A DNA stretch of 64,000 nucleotides, from NCBI GenBank assembly GCA_034440575.1, contig JAOTOL010001284.1:1-64000 (forward strand), read 5' to 3'. The position numbers and the translations under genes were made by a program. The notes under the pieces are model-generated. The model saw only the letters and a program-made list of their open reading frames with translations. It was not told the origin of the DNA and searched no databases. Shown one piece after another: positions 32,440-43,661 of this stretch; within the stretch, counting starts at the first letter, position 1, and every line of letters starts with the position of its first letter. Source of the stretch: Imbricaverruca yamaguchii (Eukaryota; Arthropoda; Thecostraca; Neoverrucidae).

Positions 32440-34115
32440 TTTCTCGAACATTTCGTTTAATTTATTCAGGAAACCTCAACCAGTAGCAAGATTGGGTGGC
32501 CACCTGCCGGGATGGCCTATCGCGCTAGTCGCCGGACATCAAACATGGTGTGAAACGGCACGCGCCAAAATCAAATCGGGCCGATTAAGCTATCTTTGGA
32601 ACATGAAAAACAACTTGTTTCCCGTGGAACAACATATTTACCGTCAATCTTATTCCCACGAAACTTTGACAACAGGCAAGGCCTGCTCGTTGCCTACATG
32701 AATTATCTGTCGCCAAAGTCGGGTCTTGTATAATTATCAAAACATTTGTATTACAGTGCCACCTACATTGTAACAATGTTAGAGGCGCTGCGATCGAAAA
32801 AAAGGTACAAGCCAATGTAAGTTGGACATGTTTGCCACCAATTATTTCGATAACCGTACATAGGAATGCTACGAAACCTCGACCACCGGCAAGAATGATT
32901 CGTTGTTTACTGGGATCACCTATCGCGCCAGTCATCGGATATCAAATATGATAGCCAGCGGCCTGCTCGCTGAGTGAAATCTTGAAAATCATGTTGATTG
33001 ATGGAAAAAAGAACTTGTTTGCCGACGAATAACTTGCTAACCGTCCACCTGGCATGGCACGAAACTTTGATAACTCACAAGGCCTGCTCGTTGCCTACAA
33101 TAATTATCTATCGCAAAAGTTATGTCACGTTAAACACGGATGCTAGTGGCCGGGTATGGTGGGGTCGGATTATTTGAAAAGTTCTTGTATATTTTTTAAG
33201 TTCTTGTATTTTCCTTCATGTGTCATAATAGATTACATGATCCTTAACAACAAAGCCATATATGATGTTTCGCCAGTGCCCTTGCATTTCCGGCTAGGGG
33301 CATAAAAGCGATGCGTCACCCATCCACTTCCTAGAAAAGCATGCTGCTGGCTTACTTTCAGGAGCGACGATGCAAGCACGAATGCCACCTGCCGAAAATT
33401 TTGCGTGTTGGCCTATGGCAACTTGGAGAAGTTTGAGACCAATTATATCGCTAACTGTCCGTAGGAATGCCACGAAACCTCGACCATAGACAAGATTGGT
33501 TCGTTGCCTACCCCGATCACCTATTGCGCCAGTCGTAGGACCTAAACATGGTCACCAGCGACCTGCGCGCTGAAGAAAACCTAACCTCACATAACCGCCA
33601 CGACAAGTTCATGAGTGAAACGGCCGGTACAAAACCCTCAGAAACCAGAAGAAGGTACATACGTGGCGCTGCGATCGGAAAAAGGGGAGGAGCCAATGGC
33701 AAGTTGGACATGTTGGCCACCAATTATTTCGATAAACGTCCGTAGGAATGCCACGAAAACTCGACTACAGGCAAGTATGGTTCGTTGTCTACTGGGACCG
33801 CCTATGGCGCCAGCTATCGGACTTCAAACATCATCGCCAGCGGCCTGCGCGCTGAGTGAAATCTTGAAAATCACGTTGATTGATGCAAAAAAGAACTTGT
33901 TTGCCGACGAATAACTTGCTAACCGTACATCTGATTCGCACGAAACTTTGACAACTCGCAAGGCCGGCTCGTTGCCTACACGAATTATCTATCGCCAAAG
34001 TCATGGCATGCTAAATTCGGCTGCTAGTGGCCGGGCATTGTGGGGTCGGATTATTTGAAAGTACTTGTATATTTGTAAATTCTTGTATTTTCCTTCATTT
34101 GTTGTCCTGCGCTTT
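32440..34115. repeat. Repeat F, three to four degenerate units
   Basis: Blocks recur in order: AGGAATGCCACGAAACCTCG, TCACCTATCGCGCCAGTC, GAAATCTTGAAAATCA, AACTTGTTTGCCGACGAATA, CTCGTTGCCTACA and GTGGGGTCGGATTATTTGAA. Clear starts are near 32,861, 33,462 and 33,744; an older unit starts near 32,466. No frame is conserved between units. Confidence 0.75.
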
Positions 34116-34189
34116 TGGGAATATTCAATTGTAATATCTGACCCGGCCAATGCATAACACGTGGGAACGCGAGTTTGCTGGGCCCATCG

Positions 34190-34560
34190 CAGCATACATG
34201 CCTGCCGCTGCCGTCTCAGCCGCCGTCTGCTCTCCGGCGTGTTGAGCCGCCACTGTCCCTACTACCGCCGTCGTCGCCACTGCCCCTGCCCCCGCCGTCG
34301 TCGCCGCCGCGCCTGCCGCCCCTGCCACCGCCGACGTCGCCACAGTCGTCGCCATCGGTTCCACCACCGTCGTCGTCGTCGTCGCCGCCCAGGTCGCTGC
34401 AGCCTCTGTCGTCGCCGCCGTGCCAGGTGCCGTTGCCGCCGTCCTGTGGGTCACCGCCACAGCTGCCACTGCCATCACGCTCGTCATCGCCACCGGAGCC
34501 GGAGCCGCCATCTTCGTCAGCGTCACAGCCGCTGCCACAGCCGGATGATGGCTGGACGCT
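34190..34560. repeat. CCG/GTC-rich low-complexity DNA
   Basis: Trinucleotide-like CGCCGCC/GTCGTC sequence, open in several frames on both strands (Pro/Ser-rich on plus, Ala/Thr-rich on minus). It could be an exon of a Pro/Ser-rich protein: GGCTACG|GTAAGG near 34,594 resembles a splice donor. Openness in many frames makes coding unproven. Confidence 0.6.
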
Positions 34561-34988
34561 TGGCGCTGAAGCGATGCCGGCTGGCTACGGTAAGGCTGCT
34601 CCACGGTGTATACTTCAGTAGAGAATCGGTAATAACGAACCGAACTGTATTTTCGTGCACGACGCAACGTCACCTGTGAACGTTGTTATGCAGTTTAATT
34701 TAACATTGGGATCCCCATGCTGGAAACAGAAAACCGCTTAGCTTCTGCACGACATCCCGCAAAATGGCTTCGCTCAACAAACCTGTAGAGGTGTTTGGGG
34801 AAGGACCAGCGTTTGAAATATTCACCTGCATGGATCTAGCTAGATCCATCGGATATGAGATGTAGGGTTTCTCTCGCTTTGCCTCGTATTCAGGGAATGA
34901 GTTGCATTTTGTTCGCTCGGTCCTATAGCTGTGCCAGCCATATCAGTGAAGTAGAGATAGCAATGCAAACTGAACGACCATTTTCTGG

Positions 34989-35165
34989 GTGCCGTTTCGG
35001 ACAGAGCTGGTGAGCGGCCGCGTGCCGTGCATGTGCGGTGGCCTCTACACGTCGGCCGGCAGCGTCGACCACCACATGTCGGACATCAGGCACCGGCAGG
35101 AGGAGGCGGCCTACCTGAAGATCGCCCGCCTGCTGGTCCGGCGCGGCGAGCTGCGAGTGTACCAA
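34989..35165 (+). CDS. Possible exon with Cys/His finger-like motif
   Basis: The frame reads VPCMCGGLYTSAGSVDHHMS, then DIRHRQEEAAYLKIARLLVR. Cys-x-Cys followed after about a dozen residues by spaced His resembles a degenerate C2H2 finger, and a helical Arg-rich segment follows. An acceptor-like TTTCGGACAG precedes it. The segment at 40,213-40,400 has the same layout, Cys pair, His pair, then 'ER.ARRLVR'. I do not recognise the family; low confidence. Confidence 0.35.
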
Positions 35166-35279
35166 AATAAGCGCAAGGACACATTAGTTCTTCTTGGCGC
35201 TCCCCATGCCGACGGCATGTCGTACCGCAAAGAGCATTGCGCGAATGTCTTGTCGATGGTGGTCAATTCATGCTACTGT

Positions 35280-35450
35280 AGGGGTGGCGGCTCTGCCGTC
35301 GGTGGGGTGTGTGGGGTGGTGGCGGGTGTGGGTGGTGTGCGGGGTGTGGGTGGGGTGGGTGTGGTGCGTGGGGTGGGGGTGTATGGGTGTATGGGGGTGT
35401 GGTATGTATGGAATGTAGACTGTGATAAACTGTGTGTTAAAATGTGTGTT
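35280..35450. repeat. GGTGTG-rich low-complexity tract
   Basis: G/T-only stretches with GGTGTGGGTGG motifs. From 35,450 to 36,750 I see no supportable feature. Confidence 0.85.
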
Positions 35451-36996
35451 ACAATGTAACCTCTAGCGTGTTTTATCTGTTGCTAACCTCACTTAAACTC
35501 GACTGAGTGGTATGGGTGTGTGAAATGTATTTTAGATAGTGGGTGTGTGAAGGGGTGTGTACGATGTATTATCCATGCAGTCTAAACTAAACTGAAACTG
35601 TCAGTGGTGTATTCCGTTGTTTTTCACCGCCAATTCCACCACACATCCCCAAACCCCAGCCGTCGTGATGTTGGTTTCAGTTGCCGTCCCTAACACGAAT
35701 TTATATATGTGCGAGGTCAAAGTTTTGGGAACACCATATAGGTACGTGAGTGTCTTTAGCCAGATTATAATTAATACGTGGCATTAGATAATTGATGATA
35801 ATGACATTCACCATTGGTTTAACTGACATGTCCGTGTTGGGACTTTTTGGACGCTAGTATTAGTATAATTTTGTACAATGTTCCGCACGAAATAGGTGCC
35901 TGTGTTGATCCCCAAGCGGCTTCCGCTGATCCTTAGATCTACCTACTCACGTTCATTCCCTTCATTCACTTCGCATTCGCTCGCCTCATTCATGCTCTCC
36001 TTATCAATTAATTAATTGCTTGGTCCCCAAATTTAGCTCCCGACCCCCCCCTTTTCAGCGGTACACAAACACATAGATCGACAGACCAATGCTCTAATTT
36101 TGATGGTATTACCGGGCCGAACAAGTAAACCTTTCACTGCCAATCATGGCTGGCCTAGCCATTATTAGCAGCGTTTCTCGCCTGGACAAAGTCTTAACTG
36201 CAACGAGGGGGCTCATCGTACTGACTCCGAGGGCTGATACAAGTGCTCTGATGTCTGTGACCGACACACCTAACCTTAAGTTCGATCGATGCCGCGCCGG
36301 GCCTTATTCGTCGTACACTTGCGACCAGGTCTGACGTAACCAACGGGCGGGCACGGATCCCTACCAGGTTGGTCACGTACCCGGTCGTCTTTCTATCCCA
36401 GCCGGCCCTATGAGTTTTGGCCTTGGGGTCTTACGGCATGCCAAACCCGTCCATCATGCCCCTCGAACTGTCTGCACCAACCGTGCCCACGTGCAGGGTT
36501 CGGGGGTGGACAAACCACCGGACAGTGTTTTGCCAATACCCTATAGTCCGGCGCCAGACTTCCGGCGAACGCACTGTGGTGGCCCCTTTACCGGCCCCTC
36601 CCACATGCATACCATGTTCGCCACCTCACCTGCACCTCTGGATCGCAGAGGCCAGCGTGATTTTGCGGTCAAAGATCCAGAGCAGGTGAACTAATACCCC
36701 CGAAGTGTCCGTTCATCGCACCCTCTGGCAATCAGGCCTTAACCAAACGCGCGTCATATATATATAACAGTAATAATATTTTAGGCAATTTAACTGGCTT
36801 CAACATACGCCACCATCGCTCGGGAATTTTCTTGTCCATAGGAGGACGGCTCGCAAGTCGGCTGCCTCGCTTTCAATTTCGCCGCGCCCCCGGCGAGAGT
36901 GGTGCTCCCTCCTTGAGGGGATCACCAATGGGCGGGGCGTACCTCGGAGTCTGCCCCCGTTTCCGCTGCCCTGTTTCCCTGTCAGTTCTACCCACA

Positions 36997-37248
36997 ATGT
37001 CGTCGGAGGAAGAGCTCTGTTTTAGTGAGGAGGAGAGGCTCGAGGCGGAGTTAATGTTCTCCCGGTTGGTGGACCAGGACCTGGAGGACATCCCTCAGTT
37101 TTTGCCTGAAGTTGTTTTGGACCTCGGGCCCGACGACTTTAGGGGCATTGCCCAGCTCAGAGAGGTGGTGGCCCGGAGGCGGAGACGGCTGGGAGGAGCC
37201 TTCCACCCCGATCGGCACGGAGACCGTCACGCAACGGCCCTGCGGTAA
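36997..37248 (+). CDS. Hypothetical acidic/basic protein, first exon candidate
   Basis: The frame from the ATG at 36,997 begins MSSEEELCFSEEERLEAELM, a very acidic N terminus, and continues LVDQDLEDIPQFLPEVVLDL to an Arg-rich block (VARRRRRLGGAF). Soon after the coding stretch, at about 37,244, CTGCG|GTAAGT is a good splice-donor match. A TATATATATA run lies about 240 bases upstream. I do not recognise the protein. Together with the next entry it could be a small two-exon gene. Confidence 0.4.
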   Translation: MSSEEELCFSEEERLEAELMFSRLVDQDLEDIPQFLPEVVLDLGPDDFRGIAQLREVVARRRRRLGGAFHPDRHGDRHATALR

Positions 37249-37444
37249 GTCTCCTCCCCCTTCGGATGTTCTCATGGATTGTTCACGAATTCGGAACTCG
37301 TCCCGCGCCCTTTCACTTAGGGTGATCTGAAATGTTGTATTTGCCTCCACCCAACCTCTGTTGCTTTCTTCTCGTTGCTTAAACCATGATGGCATCATTT
37401 ATCCTGGCGTAAGATCTGGAGCGCCATTACCGAGTTTCACTACG

Positions 37445-37927
37445 GCTTGACGGGACGTCAACCGGGCTGCGTCCTTCTTGGACGAATTTGGGGTGGCGTA
37501 CGCCGTCTGGCGGGGTTACGCCCCCGACGTGTCGCCGCTCCCGCCCCTGCCCGACAGCGTCCTTGTGCGGGCGGCGGCGCGTACCGCGTGGCTGTCGCCA
37601 GAAGACCGGGCGACTCGCCTGGCCCCTCTGCTGCACGAGGGTGCCTTCGCGACCCTGTTGAGGGACCTGGTGGCTGGCCGGAGCGCGGTCCCGGAGAGTC
37701 CCGCCGCCCCCTTGGTCGCCGTCGCATCGTCTGTGAGGGCGGCCCCTACCCTCCCGCCGGGCGTTGACGGTTCCACCCCATCGGTGGTCGGGGCCGCTCA
37801 ACGGCTGGCGCAGCTCCGTCCTCTCCTTGAGGAGATGTGTTCGCTCCACCTGGGAGCATTTCCCTCTCGGGTGAGGCGTAGCCTCGCCCGGCTGCAGGTC
37901 CGTTTCCGGATACACTTGAGACATTAA
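37445..37927 (+). CDS. Hypothetical protein, second exon candidate
   Basis: Open from after a TGA near 37,447 to the stop at 37,925-37,927. It reads SFLDEFGVAYAVWRGYAP, LLHEGAFATLLRDLVAGR and RLAQLRPLLEEMCSLHLGAF, with an Arg-rich end VRRSLARLQVRFRIHLRH. The stop codon region overlaps AATAAA (37,927-37,932), so the transcript would end very close to the coding end. No acceptor AG fits the frame exactly, so the exact junction with 36,997-37,248 is unresolved. Not a family I recognise. Confidence 0.4.
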
Positions 37928-38039
37928 TAAAATACCACCTGAGGCTACGTTCTTCTATCGCCAAGTCGGCATTACTGGGTGCCTGAAGATGTGTCGGGAC
38001 GAAGATAAGGGGGGGGGGGAGCGGTGTGTGTTGTGAGCC

Positions 38040-38265
38040 GATTGAGAGAGAGAGAGAGCGACGACATGACCGTACGGGTAGGTCGGGGAGGATGATAAAC
38101 AGAGGGGGTGAGAAAAGAGAGGAGTGAGAGAGAGAGAGAGAGAGGGTGTGGGGAGAGAGAGAGAAAGAGAGAGAGAGTGAGAAAGAGAGAGAAAAAGACA
38201 GAGTGAGGAAGAGATAGATTGAGTGAGAAAGAAAGAGAGAGAGAGAGAGAGAGAGACGAAAACAA
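38040..38265. repeat. (GA)n-rich tract
   Basis: Imperfect GAGAGA/GAAAGA repeats over more than 200 bp. The Ser/Leu frames on the minus strand are low-complexity artefacts. Confidence 0.92.
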
Positions 38266-38586
38266 GACAAAAACACACACAAGGCGGAGGATGAGTCTGT
38301 CTAGCAGGTGTCCGTATACGTCATCACTTGCTGCTGGTCCCCAGCGAGGGTCTCGGACTCGGCCATTGGCTTTGGGCGTCAATGCCCTCTTGTTTATCCA
38401 GAAGGTCTCGCCACTCAACGCGTAGCTGGAGGGCGCCCCAAGAGTTGCTGGATTTTGAATTGGTTTGCACCACGGTGAGACGTTAGGCTATAATAACACT
38501 TGTTAAAGCTCCGGCTAAGGTGCGGGTCGAATGCTTAGGACGAGGAGAGTGGGAGAGACAATGGTCTTACGACGCGCGGCAAAACC

Positions 38587-39064
38587 GGAACGAGAGATGG
38601 CCCTTCTCAAGGCCCACCCGTGTCCGGGGACCTGACAATGACGGATAGTGCACAAACGCGTTCTCAGCGAATGGCACACGGAACGGGAGATAGCCCTTTT
38701 CAAGGCCCACCCGTGTCCGGGGACCTGACAATGACGGATAGTGCACAAACGCGTTCTCAGCGAATGGCACACGGAACGGGAGATAGCCCTTTTCAAGGCC
38801 CACCCGTGTCCGGGGACCTGACAATGACGGATAGTGTACAAACGCGTTCTCAGCGAATGGCACACGGAACGGGAGATAGCCCTTTTCAAGGCCCACCCGT
38901 GTCCGGGGACCTGACAATGACGGATAGTGCACAAACGCGTTCTCAGCGAATGGCACACGGAACGGGAGATAGCCCTTTTCAAGGCCCACCCGTGTCCGGG
39001 GACCTGACAATGACGGATAGTGCACAAACGCGTTCTCAGCGAATGGCACACGGAACGGGAGATA
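38587..39064. repeat. 93-bp tandem array, about 5 units
   Basis: ATGGCACACGGAACGGGAGA begins units at 38,671, 38,764, 38,857, 38,950 and 39,043, exactly 93 apart, with partial units at both ends. Units are almost identical (one C/T change in the third). As 93 is a multiple of three, several frames on both strands stay open as 31-residue repeats; that alone does not prove coding. Confidence 0.95.
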
Positions 39065-40212
39065 GAGATAGACAGCTTGGCAATCGTTCCCTGTGCCGAC
39101 CAGTCACTTAAACATTTCCATCACGCAGGGTAGTATATTTACATATCTCTATACGGTTTGACAACAGGGTCGGAGCGCAGTCCCGTCACACGCATTCTCC
39201 ATCCAACCCCCCAACCCCTACATGTGTACCTACCCTACCCTTCTATAGTAGACGTGCGAAGTTACCCCACTAGTCCGTTCGCACATCCCTCCCCGGCTAA
39301 TCACCCAATGAATGGCCTGGTGGCACCCTCGTGGGATGGGGCGACGGCGCCGGGCGGGGAGAGCCCGGACGGTTTCCGCGAAGTAAGGGCGCCATAGGAT
39401 AGCCAGAAGATAGAGGGGAGGCGTCGATCGGCGACACTCACATTTTGCCGGTGGTTTGGAGGCGTCGTGGCACCTCGATCTTCTCGACCGCCTCGGACAC
39501 TCTGAGTCCTTCCGGAGAGATCTCCCCCCCCCCCAGCGCGTTCTTCTGTAGCCCTTTTTGTAGCCATTTTCCGAAGCCACGCCTCCTTGGGCTTCGGAGA
39601 AAACTCGCGCTTTTGATTGGTTGAATGTGCCGTTGGCTTTGTCACCTGGGGCCTGCATGGCGTTCTATATTTTGGGTGGTGACGGATCTAGGTCAGGGCA
39701 CCGACCTCACGGGCCGATGTCCCTTCTTCCGGGGTGTTCCAGATGATGTTTGCAGCCAGCTGTTCACGGGGCCGACCCGTTATTTATGCTCGCCGTCTGT
39801 TGTCGGGCGGCCCCTTTGATCTTGGGCGTCGGCGCCATTCGCATGTGCCGCTTGTTTGATGGAAACGCCGCGTTAATGTAGGCGTCGGCGCCACACGCGG
39901 GCGCTTTCCGGGCAAGTGTTGTGCGGGACGGGTAGGACTGCCAGGATCTGACTGGATGTCTGGCGGCCTGTTCGGATAGGAAAGATATTATGGTGCCGAC
40001 AAATGTAAGCCTCCTTACACTACTCAAAATCGATTACGTCACCCGTATTTCATTCCACCGTTCCAGGTGCATTTGATCAATGTCATGTCAATTGTGGTCA
40101 ATCCATGCGTGGCTACAGTCAGCGCACCGTCTCAGTGTACCGTCAGCCTACCGTGACATAGGTACTTGGCGCTGGTTACACAGCCGGGTTGTTCTCATTT
40201 GTAGGGAGGAGG

Positions 40213-40400
40213 TCCGCTGTCCCCTGTGCCGGCCAACCTGGACGTTCTCGGGCGGCCGTGTGGGACAGCGATCACTACAGCGACACGTCGACCACCATCA
40301 TCCCGGCCAGCTGCAACATGCGCGCTACAGGGAGCGGTTTGCGCGCAGACTAGTAAGGGCCACATACGCTAGAGAAAATGTGCACGTGTGGAATGCGTTA
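40213..40400 (+). CDS. Possible exon with C2H2-like finger
   Basis: The frame has EEVRCPLCRPTWTFSGG, then QRSLQRHVDHHHPGQLQHAR and YRERFARRLVRATYAREN. C-x2-C and H-x3-H are spaced about 18 residues apart, longer than a classical finger. CTCATTTGTAG just before resembles a splice acceptor, and ACTA|GTAAGG at about 40,353 resembles a donor. It resembles 34,989-35,165 in layout. Family unknown. Confidence 0.38.
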
Positions 40401-41063
40401 TGTCGAAAAATCGACTGGAATGCAACCTGCTATTACTTTCAGTTGGTGACGGGGCCGGGTGGGGGAGGGGGAGGCTGTATTGACTATCCACCCGTTGTGG
40501 AAGGGTCGAAAATTGTATGAAAGTTGGGTTTATCCGTGCAACTGTTTCCCGTGAACGCACATCACACGTCACACAGGTCCTCCATGTTGACGCTGAGCAA
40601 CAGGTGGCATGTGATGGGGCGGGGGCAAGTGTTCCCACCCAGAGTATGTCAATCTTCGCCTTGCTGTATGTGGTTGGCGTATGTGTGCCTTATCGTCATT
40701 GAGCATGCGTACTCTTGGCTTTTCATTATTTCATTTCGTGTATTTAACCGACGACTGTTCAATGTGTGAGTCAAGTAGGCTAGGGAATGTCGTAGCCCTA
40801 TCGGGGGCAAATGATGTCATTAATGGTGGCAAATGAATTGGTGCCATGCGATGTGAATGTTAACACGTCATCGACTAATTTCTGCCAATATTACTCGCCG
40901 ACCAAGCAAGCGCATCGATCTTAGTCGGCCAACGACTAACGACATGATACGTGGAATTATTTTCTCTAGGTGTTTTATTAGCGTAAATTTAGCTTGTAAC
41001 TGGCCCAATACCGAACGCCTGTGCAGTCTGGTTGCACCAATGACACTGAACTGCATTTTTTAG

Positions 41064-41456
<393 letters not shown>

Positions 41457-41545
41457 AAGGCAACCCAACAATGCTTCCAGAATTGTCCGACGTGTTTGTC
41501 AAGAGTATGTTTTTGTAAAGGTCACGACGACCATCAGATTCGGCG

Positions 41546-42172
41546 CTACTGCTGGCGAGAAGGCCGCAACCGTAGCCGCTGCAGCATCGACTTATCGCGC
41601 CTACTCGCCAGCACCTGAAGTCGCAGCATACTTACCCGCCGCCGCTGCCACCACAGCTGCCGCTGCACCGTTGCTAAGTGGAGCCGCCGCTGTAGCACCC
41701 GCTCCCGGTCCAGCGCCTCCAGGCGCTCCTGCTGCACTTGGAGCACCAGGAGTGCCAATTGCCGGTTCGCCTGCTCCCCTGCGCCACTGCCGCCCTCCAG
41801 GCGCCTCTTGAGCCGCGCCACTTGGTCCACTGCTTCCTGGTAGGCACGTCGCAGCCGCACCAGCTCGTCGCACCTTGGCAGCACATGCACGCTTGGGCGC
41901 ACCGGCGACGACGACAGCGTCATGTCGAGACGCCTGCGGACGCGCCCAAGTGCTGCACGACGGCCAACTGATGCTGCCGACGGGCTGCGATGGTGCCGAC
42001 GGTGCACCAACGGTGGTGCACTCGGCACCAGCCGCCTCCCGTGGTCCGACAGTGGCACGAGCTGGTGTGACTGAGACGGGGGCAGCGGTAGCGACGGACG
42101 CGACGGCTGCGACGGCCTCGAGGGCTGGAGAGGCTGCGGAGGCGGCGGCTGCGGGGGTGGCGGCGGCGGCAC
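41546..42172 (-). CDS. Hypothetical protein with coiled coil, C-terminal part
   Basis: This minus-strand frame starts Pro-rich (PPPPPQPPPPQPLQPSRPSQ) and then has a convincing amphipathic helix, ELVRLRRAYQEAVDQVARLK followed by QLALLVLQVQQERLEALDRE, before a basic end. A Pro-rich N side and Leu-heptad helix suggest a DNA-binding or scaffolding protein. The plus strand is also open here (Ala-rich), so composition contributes. It may continue the reading at 42,179-42,590 through a frameshift or intron. Not recognised. Confidence 0.4.
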   Translation of the reverse strand: MPPPPPPQPPPPQPLQPSRPSQPSRPSLPLPPSQSHQLVPLSDHGRRLVPSAPPLVHRRHHRSPSAASVGRRAALGRVRRRLDMTLSSSPVRPSVHVLPRCDELVRLRRAYQEAVDQVARLKRRLEGGSGAGEQANRQLALLVLQVQQERLEALDRERVLQRRLHLATVQRQLWWQRRRVSMLRLQVLASRRDKSMLQRLRLRPSRQQ

Positions 42173-42178
42173 CGACCG

Positions 42179-42574
42179 CTACTCTTGGTGCTCCCGTAGC
42201 GCACCAGTCGATGCCTGCGGGAGAGCACCAAGAGCATGGCGTCGGCCACAGACAGCTACACCAAGGGGGACGTCATAAGCTCCCGCGGGGTCAGCAGCAG
42301 CTGCTTCGGAAGCTGTGGCTCGCCTCTTGGCGGTCCTCTGCGCCGAAGCGTGCCGCCGCTTCCGCCGCGTTTGCCTCGCATCGACCCTTGGTGTCGGTGC
42401 CGGCAGCTGATCGCCACTGCTGGTCGACTCCGAGTCGCTACTCACCTCCCGCACCTGGCCGCCGCCCATGCGCCGATGCCCCGAGAGCCAAGTTGTCCCC
42501 GCCTGCAGGAAGCCCGGTGGCTTCTCAGAGACACCTGGCTCTCTTGGGACCTCATCGCCTTCTCCCGATGACAT
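42179..42574 (-). CDS. Hypothetical basic protein, N-terminal part
   Basis: It begins MSSGEGDEVPREPGVSEKPP, then an acidic serine stretch (EVSSDSESTSSGD) and a strongly basic block (RQTRRKRRHASAQRTAKRR) that looks like a nuclear localisation signal. The order, acidic serine patch, basic patch, Pro-rich linker and coiled coil (next frame), is plausible for a nuclear protein. No homologue recognised, and no transcript signals are obvious. Confidence 0.35.
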   Translation of the reverse strand: MSSGEGDEVPREPGVSEKPPGFLQAGTTWLSGHRRMGGGQVREVSSDSESTSSGDQLPAPTPRVDARQTRRKRRHASAQRTAKRRATASEAAAADPAGAYDVPLGVAVCGRRHALGALPQASTGALREHQE

Positions 42575-42734
42575 TTCCTATCGATGTAGAATAGTCACAG
42601 CTTTTTCAACGTATCGGACCAATTGCAGTAGTCGCCACAATATTGCACATAACAGACATGTTTTGCAACAAGGAAAGCGAACGTTGAGGAAGGTGCACTT
42701 GAAGACCATATATATACGTAAGAACTGTCTGGTG

Positions 42735-43408
42735 CTGGAGTGTTGGTAAACGCACGCCATCACGTAAGGTGTAATTGGAGCATAAATCATACTTGGACTG
42801 TACAATTAATAAACGAATGGCACCATACGTCGGCACCACCCATGACAAGGGAAAGCATTGCAGTAAGCCACAGCGCCTGGCTACACCACAGCAAACAACA
42901 TCACCCCTCGTTGCACCTCGCCACTAACTCGTGATACGGAGTTGCAGCACACGAAGTGGCAATAAATAAACGAATGGCACCACACCTCGGCATCATACAT
43001 GCAGGGAACTACACTGCAGTAAGTCATAGCAAACCGCCCTGGCTACACCACAGCAAACATCACCCCTGATTGCACCACACGCCATGCAACCAACCCATAC
43101 TGCATAATACTCAGCTACGGCACACGAAACGTTTTCGCTCCAAAGGACAACAGCACAACATCCCTGGCTGGTGCTGGTGAATTGCTAAACGAACGACACC
43201 ATGCAAGGCACAATTGGTACCTGAATCAGATTTGGAATGTGCAAGTAATAAACGAATGGTACCATACCTGGGCAACACGCACGACACAGAACCACATCGC
43301 AGCAAGCCACAGCGAGCAGCCCTGGCTACATCACAGCAAACAACATCATACCTCATACAACTAATAAACGAAGAGCATCACATGATAAGGAACCACATTG
43401 GAGGAAGC
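42735..43408. repeat. Tandem degenerate repeat related to D (AATAAACGAATGG units)
   Basis: AATAAACGAATGGCACCA, ...CACTGCAGTAAG... and CTACACCACAGCAAACAACA recur about every 200-240 bases, three times. It is interrupted at 43,409 by G3 and resumes at 45,781 (CATAGCAAACCGTCATGACT). Confidence 0.75.
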
Positions 43409-43545
43409 GGTAGTAAACTCGGCGGCGGTCCGGTACCAACTGATTTATTAAGCTCTCGAGTCACGGGACAACGGTCAGCATGCCCCGCGGCGTCGGACAG
43501 CGCGCAGAGGCGGCTCCAGGTACCGGGTGGTGTCCCAGCATCACA
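43409..43545 (-). repeat. G3 3' LTR
   Basis: 137 bp, TGTGATGCTGGG... to ...GAGTTTACTACC on the minus strand, with AATAAA inside. A purine-rich CGGGGTGGAAG just upstream is a likely polypurine tract. It matches the split G2 LTR. Confidence 0.85.
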
Positions 43546-43661
43546 CTTCCACCCCGAATACATACTTCAAAAGCAGAGAGAGCAAAACATGCGAAAATCA
43601 CTTATTTCGCCATGTGAGCAACTACTAGCGTCAAAACATACTTTACACTTGCAGCATCACA

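Noticed and set aside
34125..34679. Arg/Cys-rich and Ala/Thr-rich proteins in the CCG-rich block
   Set aside because: Several frames on both strands are open because of composition; only the Pro/Ser frame is mentioned, with low weight.
36410..36694. Degraded LINE ORF1 zinc knuckles
   Set aside because: Spacing of a few Cys/His-like positions suggested a knuckle, but most Cys residues are missing and nothing else in the region supports an ORF1.
37746..38418. Leu/Ser-rich membrane-like proteins on the minus strand
   Set aside because: They are translations of the (GA)n tract.
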